Below are positions 1 through 6,677 of a stretch of 17,761 bases of DNA, one piece after another. Source of the DNA: JAUASV01 sp047605685 (GTDB lineage Bacteria; Actinomycetota; Actinomycetes; Actinomycetales; Microbacteriaceae); assembly GCA_047605685.1 (NCBI GenBank), contig JASGFF010000059.1, positions 1 to 17,761 on the forward strand, given 5' to 3'. Every line of letters begins with the position of its first letter. The first letter of the stretch is position 1. The notes under the pieces are model-generated. The model had not been told where the DNA came from, made no database searches, and worked only from the letters and a program-made list of their open reading frames with translations. The position numbers and the translations under genes were made by a program.

Positions 1-232
1 GCGCGCGCTCGGGCAGGCCCTCGGCGGCGGCGTGCTGCTCGGCGCCGCGAACGGCCTGCTCGTGCTGGCCCTGGCCGGCGGGCAGCTCGCGATCGTCGCC
101 GTGCTCGTCGGCCTCTACCCGGCGGTCACCGTGCTGCTCGCCACGCTCCTCGGCCGCGAGCGGATGGCGTCGGCGCAGCTGGCCGGCGTGCTGCTCGCGC
201 TCGCGGCGTCCCTCGCCCTCGCCCTGGTCTGA
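1..232 (+). CDS. EamA/DMT-family transporter, C-terminal fragment (5' end outside window)
   Basis: The reading frame is open from base 2 and stops with TGA at 230-232, giving 76 visible residues. It contains two hydrophobic helices: one rich in Gly/Leu/Ala ending in a VLVGLYPAVTVLLA stretch, then a polar GRERMASAQ turn, then a final helix of Leu/Ala. A Tyr-Pro-containing helix followed by a (G)xRE turn and a last short helix is the usual ending of an EamA (drug/metabolite transporter superfamily) repeat, and I infer that family. Such proteins are about 300 aa with ten helices and move small metabolites across the plasma membrane. The substrate cannot be judged from this fragment. The first GTG at 32 is internal and is not a credible start. 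The gene converges on the SDR-like gene on the other strand, with a hairpin between the two stops. Confidence 0.8.
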   Translation, partial: RALGQALGGGVLLGAANGLLVLALAGGQLAIVAVLVGLYPAVTVLLATLLGRERMASAQLAGVLLALAASLALALV

Positions 233-235
233 GCG

Positions 236-257
236 CGGCCGCGTCCACCAGCGGCCG
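236..257. terminator. Hairpin between convergent genes, probable bidirectional terminator
   Basis: The 7-bp arms CGGCCGC (236-242) and GCGGCCG (251-257) are exact reverse complements around an 8-nt loop. The hairpin lies four bases after the transporter stop and 18 bases before the SDR stop on the opposite strand. There is no T-run, which is common for actinobacterial terminators. The position between two convergent stop codons is the main support. Confidence 0.5.
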
Positions 258-275
258 GGCTCACCGGCGACCGGC

Positions 276-1802
276 TCACCATCGGCCTGGCCGGTAGTCC
301 TTGAGGAACACGCCGTACAGGTCCTCGCCGGCCTCGCCGCGGACGATCGGGTCGTAGACCCGCGCGGCGCCGTCGACGAGGTCGAGCGGCGCGTGGAAGC
401 CCTCCTCGGCGAGCCGCAGCTTCGTGTGGTGCGGACGCTCGTCGGTGATCCAGCCGGTGTCGACGGCCGTCATCAGGATCCGGTCGGTCTCGAACATCTC
501 GCGGGCGGCGGTGCGGGTGAGCATGTTGAGCGCCGCCTTCGACATGTTCGTGTGCGGATGCCCCGGCCCCTTGTAGCCGCGGTCGAACACGCCCTCCATC
601 GCCGAGACGTTGACGATGTGGCATCGGCGGGCGCCGGCGGCGATCGCGGCCCGCATCGCCGGACGCAGCCGCGAGATCAGGATGAACGGCGCCGTCTGGT
701 TGGCCAGCTGCACCTCGAGCAGCTCGAGGGGGTCGACGTCGCCGAGCACCCGGGTCCAGGAGTTGACGTGCGTCTCGTCGGGGATGAGCCCGCCGGCGTC
801 GATCGCGGTGCCGCTGCGGTGCCGCTCGAGACTCGCGCTGCCCGCGGCCATCGCCTGCTCGCTGAGCCGCTGCGCCGTCGCTGCCGCCGCGGCGAGCACC
901 GGATGGGCCGTCACCGAGGCGGCGAGCGCGAGCGGGTGCGCGTCGTGGCTGTGCCCGAACGTCTCGATCTCCGGCAGCGGCCCCCCTGCCGGCGGCCCCT
1001 CCGGCAGCGGGGCGAGCTCCGCCTCGACGAGCCGGGAGTAGGCGCCGGGGGAGCGTCGCACGGTCTGGGCGGCGTTGTTGACGATGATGTCGAGCGGGCC
1101 GGCGGCGGCGACCGAGTCGGCCAGCGCGATCACCTGGGCCGGATCGCGCAGGTCGATGCCGACGATCCGCAGCCGGTGCAGCCAGTCGGCCGCGTCCGGG
1201 ACGCTCGTGAACCGGCGCACGGCGTCTCGCGGGAACCGGGTGGTGATCGTGGTGTGCGCGCCGTCGCGCAGCAGCCGCAGCGCGATGTGCATCCCGATCT
1301 TGGCCCGGCCGCCGGTGAGCAGCGCGCGCCGGCCGCTGAGGTCGGTGCGCGCCTCGCGGCGGGCGTGGTTCAGCAGGGCGCACTCCGGGCAGAGCTGGTG
1401 GTAGAAGGCGTCGACGACCGTGTAGGGCCGCTTGCAGATGTAGCAGCCGCGGGCCTTGAGCAGCGTGCCGGCGCTCGGCGCCGCGGTGCGGGCCGCGAGC
1501 GGCAGGCCGCGGGTCTCGTCGTCGATGCGGTCGGGGGCGCCGGTGGCGGTGGCGGCCACCACGGCGCGGTCGGCGGCGGCCACGGCATCCCGGATCGCCC
1601 GCCGCCGCACCCGCTTGACGGCCTTGACCATCCGGGCCGTCGCCCGGCGCACCGCGACGAAGTCGGGATGCCGCTCGTCGAGAGCGTCCATGCTCGCGAG
1701 CACCCGCAGGGTGGTGGCGAGGTCGTCGGGGTCGATGCCCGGCCCGGGCGCCGGCCCGGCGGGCGCGGTGTCGTCGGAGAGCGCGGTGTCGTCGGAGAGC
1801 AC
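276..1802 (-). CDS. Atypical SDR-family oxidoreductase-like protein with N-terminal four-Cys knuckle
   Basis: This 508-aa protein is about twice the length of a classical SDR. Residues 1-115 are Ala/Arg-rich and helical. A cysteine knuckle follows (C120, C123, C138, C141; CxxC-x14-CxxC), probably binding Zn. From about 155 there is a Rossmann fold: TGGRAKIG at 163-170 (TGxxxxIG cofactor loop), ID at 216-217, NNAAQT at 242-247, VNVS with the usual catalytic Ser at 400, and VDTGWITDE at 447-455. The YxxxK motif is altered: K422 is present in HTNMSK, but the Tyr position is T418. An insertion of about 110 residues separates the NNAA motif from the helix that normally follows. The GTG start at 1802 has AGGA at a good distance and also a TAGGAT hexamer 5 nt upstream, so it could be leaderless. 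An 18-bp tandem duplication gives LSDDTA twice at the N-terminus. Starting at Met38 instead is possible. NAD(P) binding is likely; classical dehydrogenase activity is doubtful. Confidence 0.85.
   Translation of the reverse strand: MLSDDTALSDDTAPAGPAPGPGIDPDDLATTLRVLASMDALDERHPDFVAVRRATARMVKAVKRVRRRAIRDAVAAADRAVVAATATGAPDRIDDETRGLPLAARTAAPSAGTLLKARGCYICKRPYTVVDAFYHQLCPECALLNHARREARTDLSGRRALLTGGRAKIGMHIALRLLRDGAHTTITTRFPRDAVRRFTSVPDAADWLHRLRIVGIDLRDPAQVIALADSVAAAGPLDIIVNNAAQTVRRSPGAYSRLVEAELAPLPEGPPAGGPLPEIETFGHSHDAHPLALAASVTAHPVLAAAAATAQRLSEQAMAAGSASLERHRSGTAIDAGGLIPDETHVNSWTRVLGDVDPLELLEVQLANQTAPFILISRLRPAMRAAIAAGARRCHIVNVSAMEGVFDRGYKGPGHPHTNMSKAALNMLTRTAAREMFETDRILMTAVDTGWITDERPHHTKLRLAEEGFHAPLDLVDGAARVYDPIVRGEAGEDLYGVFLKDYRPGRW
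1765..1800 (-). repeat. Two perfect 18-bp tandem units at SDR N-terminus
   Basis: The unit at 1765-1782 is repeated exactly at 1783-1800. Read on the minus strand it encodes LSDDTA twice directly after the start codon. The period is a multiple of three, so the frame is kept. Confidence 0.9.
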
Positions 1803-1861
1803 AGGGAATCCTACCCGCCGGGCGCGCCGGTGCGCCGGCGCGCCGGTGCGAGGATCGGTGC
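1803..1861. promoter_or_regulatory. Divergent promoter region with 14-bp direct repeats (SDR / helicase)
   Basis: These 59 bases separate two divergent starts. The 14-mer GGCGCGCCGGTGCG occurs at 1821-1834 and again at 1837-1850 (period 16), and CCGGCGCGCCGG (1835-1846) is a perfect palindrome. Toward the SDR gene, TAGGAT (1813-1808 on the minus strand) lies 5 nt before its GTG. Toward the helicase, GAGGAT (1850-1855) lies 6 nt before its ATG and can also serve as a Shine-Dalgarno. The repeats could be a shared operator; no regulator is visible nearby. Confidence 0.45.
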
Positions 1862-4354
1862 ATGCCGCTGCTCGACGCCCTGCCCGCGCCCTGGGACCCG
1901 GACGCCGCCTTCGACGCCTTTGGCGCCCACTGGGCGGCGCGGGGGCTGAGCCTCTACCCGGCCCAGGAGGAGGCGCTCATCGAGATCGTCTCCGGCAACA
2001 ACCTGGTGCTGTCCACGCCCACCGGCACCGGCAAGTCGCTCGTGGCGATCGGCGCACACTTCGCCGCGATGGGCCAGGGCCGGCGCTCCTGCTACACGGC
2101 GCCGATCAAGGCGCTCGTGAGCGAGAAGTTCTTCGCCCTCGTCGAGGTGTTCGGCGCCGCCAACGTCGGCATGGTCACGGGCGACAGCGCCGTGAACCCG
2201 GATGCCCCGATCATCTGCTGCACCGCGGAGATCCTCGCCAACCGGGCGCTGCGCGGCGGGGCGCACACCCCCGTCGACGTGGTCGTCATGGACGAGTTCC
2301 ACTTCTACGCCGATCCGGAGCGCGGCTGGGCCTGGCAGGTGCCTCTGCTGACGCTGCCGCAGGCGCAGTTCGTGCTCATGAGCGCCACCCTCGGCGACGT
2401 GAGCCGCATCGCCGACGACCTCAGCGTCCGCACCGGTCGCGAGACGGCGACGGTGACCGGTGTCGAGCGGCCGGTGCCGCTCGACTACCGCTACGCGCTC
2501 ACGCCCGTGCACGAGACGGTCGAGGGCATCCTCGAGGAGGGCGGGGCGCCGGTCTACGTGGTGCACTTCTCGCAGCGGGAGGCGCTCGAGCGCGCCCAGG
2601 CGCTCTCCGGGGCGCGGATCGCGAGCCGCGAGCAGCGCGATGCTATCCAGGCGGCGATCGGCGACTTCCGCTTCAGCACCCGGTTCGGGCAGACACTGTC
2701 GCGGCTGGTGCGCTCCGGCATCGGCGTGCACCACGCCGGCATGCTGCCGAAGTACCGTCGGCTCGTCGAGCAGCTCGCCCAGGCCGGGCTGCTGCGGGTG
2801 ATCTGCGGCACCGACACGCTCGGGGTCGGCATCAACGTGCCGATCCGCACCGTGCTGCTCACGGCGCTGACGAAGTTCGACGGCAGCCGGATGCGCCAGC
2901 TCAGCGCCCGCGAGTTCCATCAGATCGCCGGCCGGGCCGGCCGGGCCGGCTACGACACCGCCGGCAGCGTCGTCTGTCAGGCGCCCGAGCACGAGGCGGA
3001 GAACGCGAGGGCGCTCGCGAAGGCCGGCGACGATCCGAAGCGGCTCAAGAGGGTGGTGCGCAAGAGGCCGCCCGAGGGCTTCGTCTCCTGGGGGGAGCCG
3101 AGCCTCCGGCGGCTCATCGAGGCGCAGCCGGAGACGCTGCAGTCGCGGATGCGGGTCTCGAGCGCCATGCTGCTGAACGTCATCGCGCGCGGAGCGCAGC
3201 ATCCGGACGCCGACGCCTTCGATGACCTGCGTGCGCTCGTCTTCGAGTGCCACGAGCCCTGGCGGCGGCAGCTCGCCCTCGCCCGCCAGGCGCTCGGCAT
3301 CGCGAAGACGCTGCGCGCCGCCGGCGTGATCGAGCGCGTCGAGGGCGCCGGCTACCGGGTGACGGTCGAGCTGCAGCAGGATTTCGCGCTCAACCAGCCG
3401 CTGTCGCCGTTCGCGCTTGCCGTCATCGAGCTGCTCGACCCGGCGAGCCCGGGCTACGCCCTCGATGTCGTGAGCGTCATCGAGGCGACCCTCGACGACC
3501 CGCGTCCGGTGCTCGTGCAGCAGCAGTTCCGGGCCCGCGGCGAGGCGGTCGCGGCGATGAAGGCGGAGGGCATCGAGTACGAGGAGCGCATGGAGCTGCT
3601 CGAGGACGTCGGCTGGCCGCAGCCGCTTCGGGAGCTGCTGACCGCGACGTTCGAGCAGTACACGGCCACCCAGCCCTGGGTCGCCGAGTTCGCGCTCAGC
3701 CCGAAGAGCGTCGTGCGCGACCTGTACGAGCGGGCGATGACCTTCGCCGACTTCGTCGGCTTCTACGACCTCGCCCGCAGCGAGGGCCTGATCCTGCGCT
3801 ACCTCTCCGACGCCTATCGCGCGATCCGCCAGACGGTGCCGGACGAGGCGAAGAACGAGCAGCTGCTCGACATCGTCGAGTGGCTCGGCGAGCTGGTGCG
3901 GCAGGTCGACTCGAGCCTGCTCGACGAGTGGGAGCAGCTCGCCCACCCGCTCGACCCGCAAGGACGCCCGGTGGCGCCGCCGGTGCCGCCCAGCGTCGTC
4001 GCCAACCCGCGGGCGTTCCGGGTGCTCGTGCGCAACGCGCTCTGGCACCGGGTGCGGCTGTTCGCGCTCCAGGACGACGAGGCCCTCGCCGCGCTCGGCG
4101 ACACCGTGGACTGGAGCGCCGCCCTCGACGGCTACTTCGATGAGTACGACGCGGTGGGCACGGATGCCGATGCCCGCTCCGCCGCCTTCGTGACGATCGA
4201 GGAGGGCGCCCTCGAATGGCGGGTGACCCAGGTGCTCGCCGATCCGGCCGGCGACCATGACTGGCGCATCGAGGCGAGCGTGCGGCTCGCCGACTCCGCC
4301 GAGGCCGGCGAGCCGGTGCTCGCGGTCACCCGGGTGGGGCCGGTGGTGCTGTGA
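1862..4354 (+). CDS. Ski2-like DExH-box RNA/DNA helicase with DUF3516-type C-terminus
   Basis: This 830-aa superfamily 2 helicase has a complete motif set. Walker A is TPTGTGKS (52-59), motif Ia is TAPIKALVSEK (79-89), and motif II is DEFH (144-147). Motif III is SAT (174-176). The Ski2/Mtr4-style GVHHAGMLPKYRR is at 288-300, motif V is TDTLGVGINVP (317-327), and motif VI is QIAGRAGRAG (354-363). Residues from about 380 to the end are a long Leu/Glu-rich region matching, from memory, the DUF3516 extension of actinobacterial Ski2-like helicases. The protein should unwind nucleic acid, most likely RNA, using ATP in the cytoplasm; an RNA processing or decay role is inferred from the Mtr4/Ski2 family. 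The ATG start is preceded by GAGGAT with 6-nt spacing. Its stop overlaps the next start (GTGA), so the two are likely translationally coupled. Confidence 0.93.
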   Translation: MPLLDALPAPWDPDAAFDAFGAHWAARGLSLYPAQEEALIEIVSGNNLVLSTPTGTGKSLVAIGAHFAAMGQGRRSCYTAPIKALVSEKFFALVEVFGAANVGMVTGDSAVNPDAPIICCTAEILANRALRGGAHTPVDVVVMDEFHFYADPERGWAWQVPLLTLPQAQFVLMSATLGDVSRIADDLSVRTGRETATVTGVERPVPLDYRYALTPVHETVEGILEEGGAPVYVVHFSQREALERAQALSGARIASREQRDAIQAAIGDFRFSTRFGQTLSRLVRSGIGVHHAGMLPKYRRLVEQLAQAGLLRVICGTDTLGVGINVPIRTVLLTALTKFDGSRMRQLSAREFHQIAGRAGRAGYDTAGSVVCQAPEHEAENARALAKAGDDPKRLKRVVRKRPPEGFVSWGEPSLRRLIEAQPETLQSRMRVSSAMLLNVIARGAQHPDADAFDDLRALVFECHEPWRRQLALARQALGIAKTLRAAGVIERVEGAGYRVTVELQQDFALNQPLSPFALAVIELLDPASPGYALDVVSVIEATLDDPRPVLVQQQFRARGEAVAAMKAEGIEYEERMELLEDVGWPQPLRELLTATFEQYTATQPWVAEFALSPKSVVRDLYERAMTFADFVGFYDLARSEGLILRYLSDAYRAIRQTVPDEAKNEQLLDIVEWLGELVRQVDSSLLDEWEQLAHPLDPQGRPVAPPVPPSVVANPRAFRVLVRNALWHRVRLFALQDDEALAALGDTVDWSAALDGYFDEYDAVGTDADARSAAFVTIEEGALEWRVTQVLADPAGDHDWRIEASVRLADSAEAGEPVLAVTRVGPVVL

Positions 4355-5106
4355 CCGATGGCCCGATGCCCGGCGGCCCGATGCGGGACGGGGGCGTGCG
4401 CCGGCTGCTGGCGAACTGGCGCACCGTGCTGGCCGACGTGGTGCTCGCCGGCCGGCTACGGCTGACCGGTGGTCACTGCCGGCCGCAGGTCGAGGCGCTC
4501 CGGCGCGGAGCGCTGGCCCCGGTGGTGATGATCCCCGGCGTCTACGAGAGCTGGCGGTTCATGCTGCCGTTGGCCGAGCGGGTGCACGCCGCGGGGCATC
4601 CGGTGCACCTGCTGCCGGAGCTGGGCTGGAACCGGCGGCCGATCCCGCGGCAGGCCGCGCTCGTGGCCGCCGGTCTCGCCGAGCGGCAGCTGCGCGGGGT
4701 GGTGCTGCTCGGCCACAGCAAGGGCGGGCTCATCGGCAAGCGGCTCATGCTCGCCGAGGACCCGGAGCGGCGGGTGGACCGCCTCGTCACCCTCGCGACG
4801 CCGTTCCACGGCTCGAGCTACGCGCGGCTGATGCTGCAGCCGGCGCTGCGCGAGTTCCGCCCGCGGGCGGCGATGCTCGCCGCGCTCGCCGGCGAGCCCT
4901 CGGTGGACGCCCGGATCACCTCGATCTACCCGGAGTGGGACGAGCACCTGCCCGGCGGCAGCCTGCTTCCGGGGGCGCACAACGTCGAGGTGCCGGTGCG
5001 CGGGCACTTCCGGGTGCTCGTCGACCCGCGGGCCGCCGCCGCCGTGCTCGCCGCCATCGACGCGGGACGCCGAGGACCGGCGCATCACGGACGCTCGGCG
5101 AACTGA
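4351..5106 (+). CDS. Alpha/beta-hydrolase, lipase/esterase-like
   Basis: A 251-aa alpha/beta-hydrolase fold. The nucleophile elbow GHSKGG is at 121-126 with Ser123 as nucleophile. VVMIPGVYES (58-67) looks like the first strand plus oxyanion loop. LATPFHGSSYA (148-158) resembles the TPHxGS segment of PGAP1/triacylglycerol-lipase-like proteins. RGHFRVL places the catalytic His at 219; Asp197 is one candidate acid. No signal peptide or membrane segment is seen, so it is probably cytoplasmic. The GTG start overlaps the helicase TGA by 4 nt and lies in an apparent operon with it, although there is no obvious functional link. Met6 and Met11 are alternative starts. Ester hydrolysis is the likely reaction; the substrate is unknown. 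Confidence 0.85.
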   Translation: MTDGPMPGGPMRDGGVRRLLANWRTVLADVVLAGRLRLTGGHCRPQVEALRRGALAPVVMIPGVYESWRFMLPLAERVHAAGHPVHLLPELGWNRRPIPRQAALVAAGLAERQLRGVVLLGHSKGGLIGKRLMLAEDPERRVDRLVTLATPFHGSSYARLMLQPALREFRPRAAMLAALAGEPSVDARITSIYPEWDEHLPGGSLLPGAHNVEVPVRGHFRVLVDPRAAAAVLAAIDAGRRGPAHHGRSAN

Positions 5107-5119
5107 TAGGGATGGTTCC

Positions 5120-5125
5120 TAGCAT
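5120..5125 (+). promoter_or_regulatory. -10-like hexamer TAGCAT for a possible leaderless start at 5133
   Basis: TAGCAT fits TAnnnT and ends 7 nt before the GTG at 5133, so transcription would begin at or next to the start codon. No convincing -35 was seen. The preceding GATAGGG at 5105-5111 directly touches the ATG at 5112 and is too close to act as a Shine-Dalgarno for it. Confidence 0.35.
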
Positions 5126-5132
5126 TCCTCCG

Positions 5133-5585
5133 GTGACCCGAGACGGAGACGATTCGGCGCGCCTGCTCGCCGGCAACTGGCGTGTCGCGGCGAGCTCGTT
5201 CCTGCCGCACTCCGTCGCCGCGTCGCCGGTGCTCGTCGAGTTCGAGCCGCTCTCGGCCGGCGGCCGGCTGCGGGAGACCTGGCGTTTTCGCGACGAGCGC
5301 GGCCGCGAGCGCACGGTCCGGGATGTCAACCGGCTGCGCGGGCAGGAATTCGTGCGACGCAGCTCCCGCCGCCTCGGCGCGCTGCGCTGGCGGTTCGAGG
5401 GCCTGAGCGAGGACGGTCTCGTCGCGGTGCTCGGCCAGCGGTGCGCACGCGCGGCCGCGGACGACGCGCACGTGCTCGTCCGCGTCGGGGCGAGCGTCGA
5501 CGCGCGCACGATCGTCGCGACCCAGGCGGCCCGGTTCGGCCTGGGTCCCGAGCGCTTCGCCTCGCTCAGCTGGTACATCGCCTGA
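5133..5585 (+). CDS. Conserved-looking hypothetical protein, about 150 aa
   Basis: I do not recognise a named family. From GTG 5133 the product is 150 aa; ATG 5112 would give 157 aa. The chain alternates short strands and turns. Trp residues sit at regular spots (GNWRV near the start, ETWRF, LRWRFEGL, SWYIA at the end), with many Arg and no membrane segment or signal peptide. A small beta-barrel such as a lipocalin-like fold is conceivable because of the early GxW, but that is only a guess. The codon pattern matches its neighbours, and it follows the hydrolase by 26 nt (5 nt for the ATG start). The start is uncertain: neither candidate has a well-spaced Shine-Dalgarno, and TAGCAT upstream of GTG 5133 suggests a leaderless message. 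Confidence 0.65.
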   Translation: MTRDGDDSARLLAGNWRVAASSFLPHSVAASPVLVEFEPLSAGGRLRETWRFRDERGRERTVRDVNRLRGQEFVRRSSRRLGALRWRFEGLSEDGLVAVLGQRCARAAADDAHVLVRVGASVDARTIVATQAARFGLGPERFASLSWYIA

Positions 5586-5612
5586 GCCGCCGGGCCCCGG
5601 CCGCCCCCGGCT

Positions 5613-6641
5613 TCAGCCCTCGTCGACGCCGATGATCTCATCGCGCACCCGACGCAGGTCCTCCAGCAGCGAGCCGACGAGCACCCAGTCGCCCCGGTCG
5701 GGCGCACCGACGACGAGCGGCGCGGTGAGCGCGGGCGGCTCCCGGCCCTCCGCGGAGCCCTGCTCGCGGAGCACCAGCAGCCGCAGGTCGTGCGCGGCCC
5801 GGCGGAGGTCCTCGGCGATCGCCTGCACCACCGGGTCGTGGACGACGCCCGGATGCCAGCGGTCGTGCACCGTCCGGGTCATGCCGACCACCCGGGTGAC
5901 GGCGTTGGAGAGCCGGGCGTAGAGCGCGGCGTCCGTCTCGAGCGCCGCCCGCCGACGGCCGGCGCGCGGGGTGTAGGCGAGGCTCTCCCGGGCCCGGTCG
6001 AGCTCGAGGCGGGTGCGGTCGCGGGCCGCCCGGGTGGCCCGGGCCGTGTCGAGCAGCAGGTTCAGCGCGGCGGGGGACTGGGGGCTGCTGAGGGTGAGCG
6101 CGAGCGCGTCGATGCGATCGGCGAGCTCGGCGCCGAGCCTCAGCACGGCGGCGTGTGCGGGCCCGATGTGCACCGGAGGCACGATCGCGACGTTCACGAT
6201 CAGGCCGATCGCGGCACCGATCACCGTCTCCACGACGCGCTCGAGCGCGTAGGCCGGGGTGAGCGCGCCGATGGCGAGCACGAGCATGGCGCTGATCGGG
6301 ATCTGGGCGGACGATCCGGCGGAGAGTCGCAGCAGCCAGGCGAGCGCGATCGAGGCGAGGACCACAGCGAGCACCGCGGCGCTGCCGGTGCCGACGAGCA
6401 GCCCGATCGCGAAGGCGACGGCGACGCCGAGCACGACGCCGACGCTGCGCTCGAGCCCCTTCGCGAGCGTCTGGTTGACGCTCGGCTGCACCACGAGCAG
6501 GCTCGCGATCGCCGCGAACACCGGCGGCTGCTCGAAGGCGAGCTCGCAGACGATCCAGGAGATCACGACGGCGACGGCCGTCTTCAGCACCTGCAACACC
6601 GGGGTGCGCGCGCTCGTGCGCAGCGTGCCGAGAACAGTCAC
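5613..6641 (-). CDS. FUSC-family / aromatic acid exporter-like membrane protein
   Basis: A 342-aa protein with six hydrophobic segments in its N-terminal half (about 20-36, 40-54, 66-84, 86-104, 113-129, 136-155). A soluble, Arg/Leu-rich helical C-terminal half runs from 160 to 342. The pattern KTAVAVVISWIV, PPVFAAIASLLVVQPSVNQTL, GLERSVGVVLG is typical of FUSC / aromatic acid exporter family (YccS/AaeB-like half proteins), where the second segment is followed by QPS/Q and a later Arg. I infer a plasma-membrane efflux role; the substrate is unknown. The GTG start at 6641 is supported by TATCGT ending 6 nt upstream (leaderless), while GAGG lies too close to be a normal Shine-Dalgarno. It follows the GH15 gene by 36 nt on the same strand. 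A short CCCGG-ATG-CCGGG hairpin lies in that gap at 6659-6671. Confidence 0.85.
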   Translation of the reverse strand: MTVLGTLRTSARTPVLQVLKTAVAVVISWIVCELAFEQPPVFAAIASLLVVQPSVNQTLAKGLERSVGVVLGVAVAFAIGLLVGTGSAAVLAVVLASIALAWLLRLSAGSSAQIPISAMLVLAIGALTPAYALERVVETVIGAAIGLIVNVAIVPPVHIGPAHAAVLRLGAELADRIDALALTLSSPQSPAALNLLLDTARATRAARDRTRLELDRARESLAYTPRAGRRRAALETDAALYARLSNAVTRVVGMTRTVHDRWHPGVVHDPVVQAIAEDLRRAAHDLRLLVLREQGSAEGREPPALTAPLVVGAPDRGDWVLVGSLLEDLRRVRDEIIGVDEG

Positions 6642-6647
6642 GCCTCG

Positions 6648-6653
6648 ACGATA
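6648..6653 (-). promoter_or_regulatory. -10-like hexamer TATCGT upstream of FUSC gene
   Basis: On the minus strand TATCGT is followed by CGAGGC and then the GTG start, placing a transcription start at the first codon. No clear -35 is present at 16-18 bp. It suggests the FUSC gene has its own promoter in addition to any read-through from the GH15 gene. Confidence 0.4.
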
Positions 6654-6677
6654 CGGCGCCCGGATGCCGGGACGGGC

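Noticed and set aside
393..1949. Plus-strand frame opposite the SDR gene
   Set aside because: No recognisable domain; it overlaps the helicase start, and the SDR frame carries clear cofactor motifs.
1811..4258. Open frame of 815 codons on the minus strand opposite the helicase gene
   Set aside because: Low-complexity Arg/Leu/Glu composition and no motifs; the helicase on the other strand has every expected motif.
5586..5612. Terminator hairpin between the convergent hypothetical and FUSC genes
   Set aside because: The GC-only stretch allows only tiny stems with loops too short to form; not convincing.
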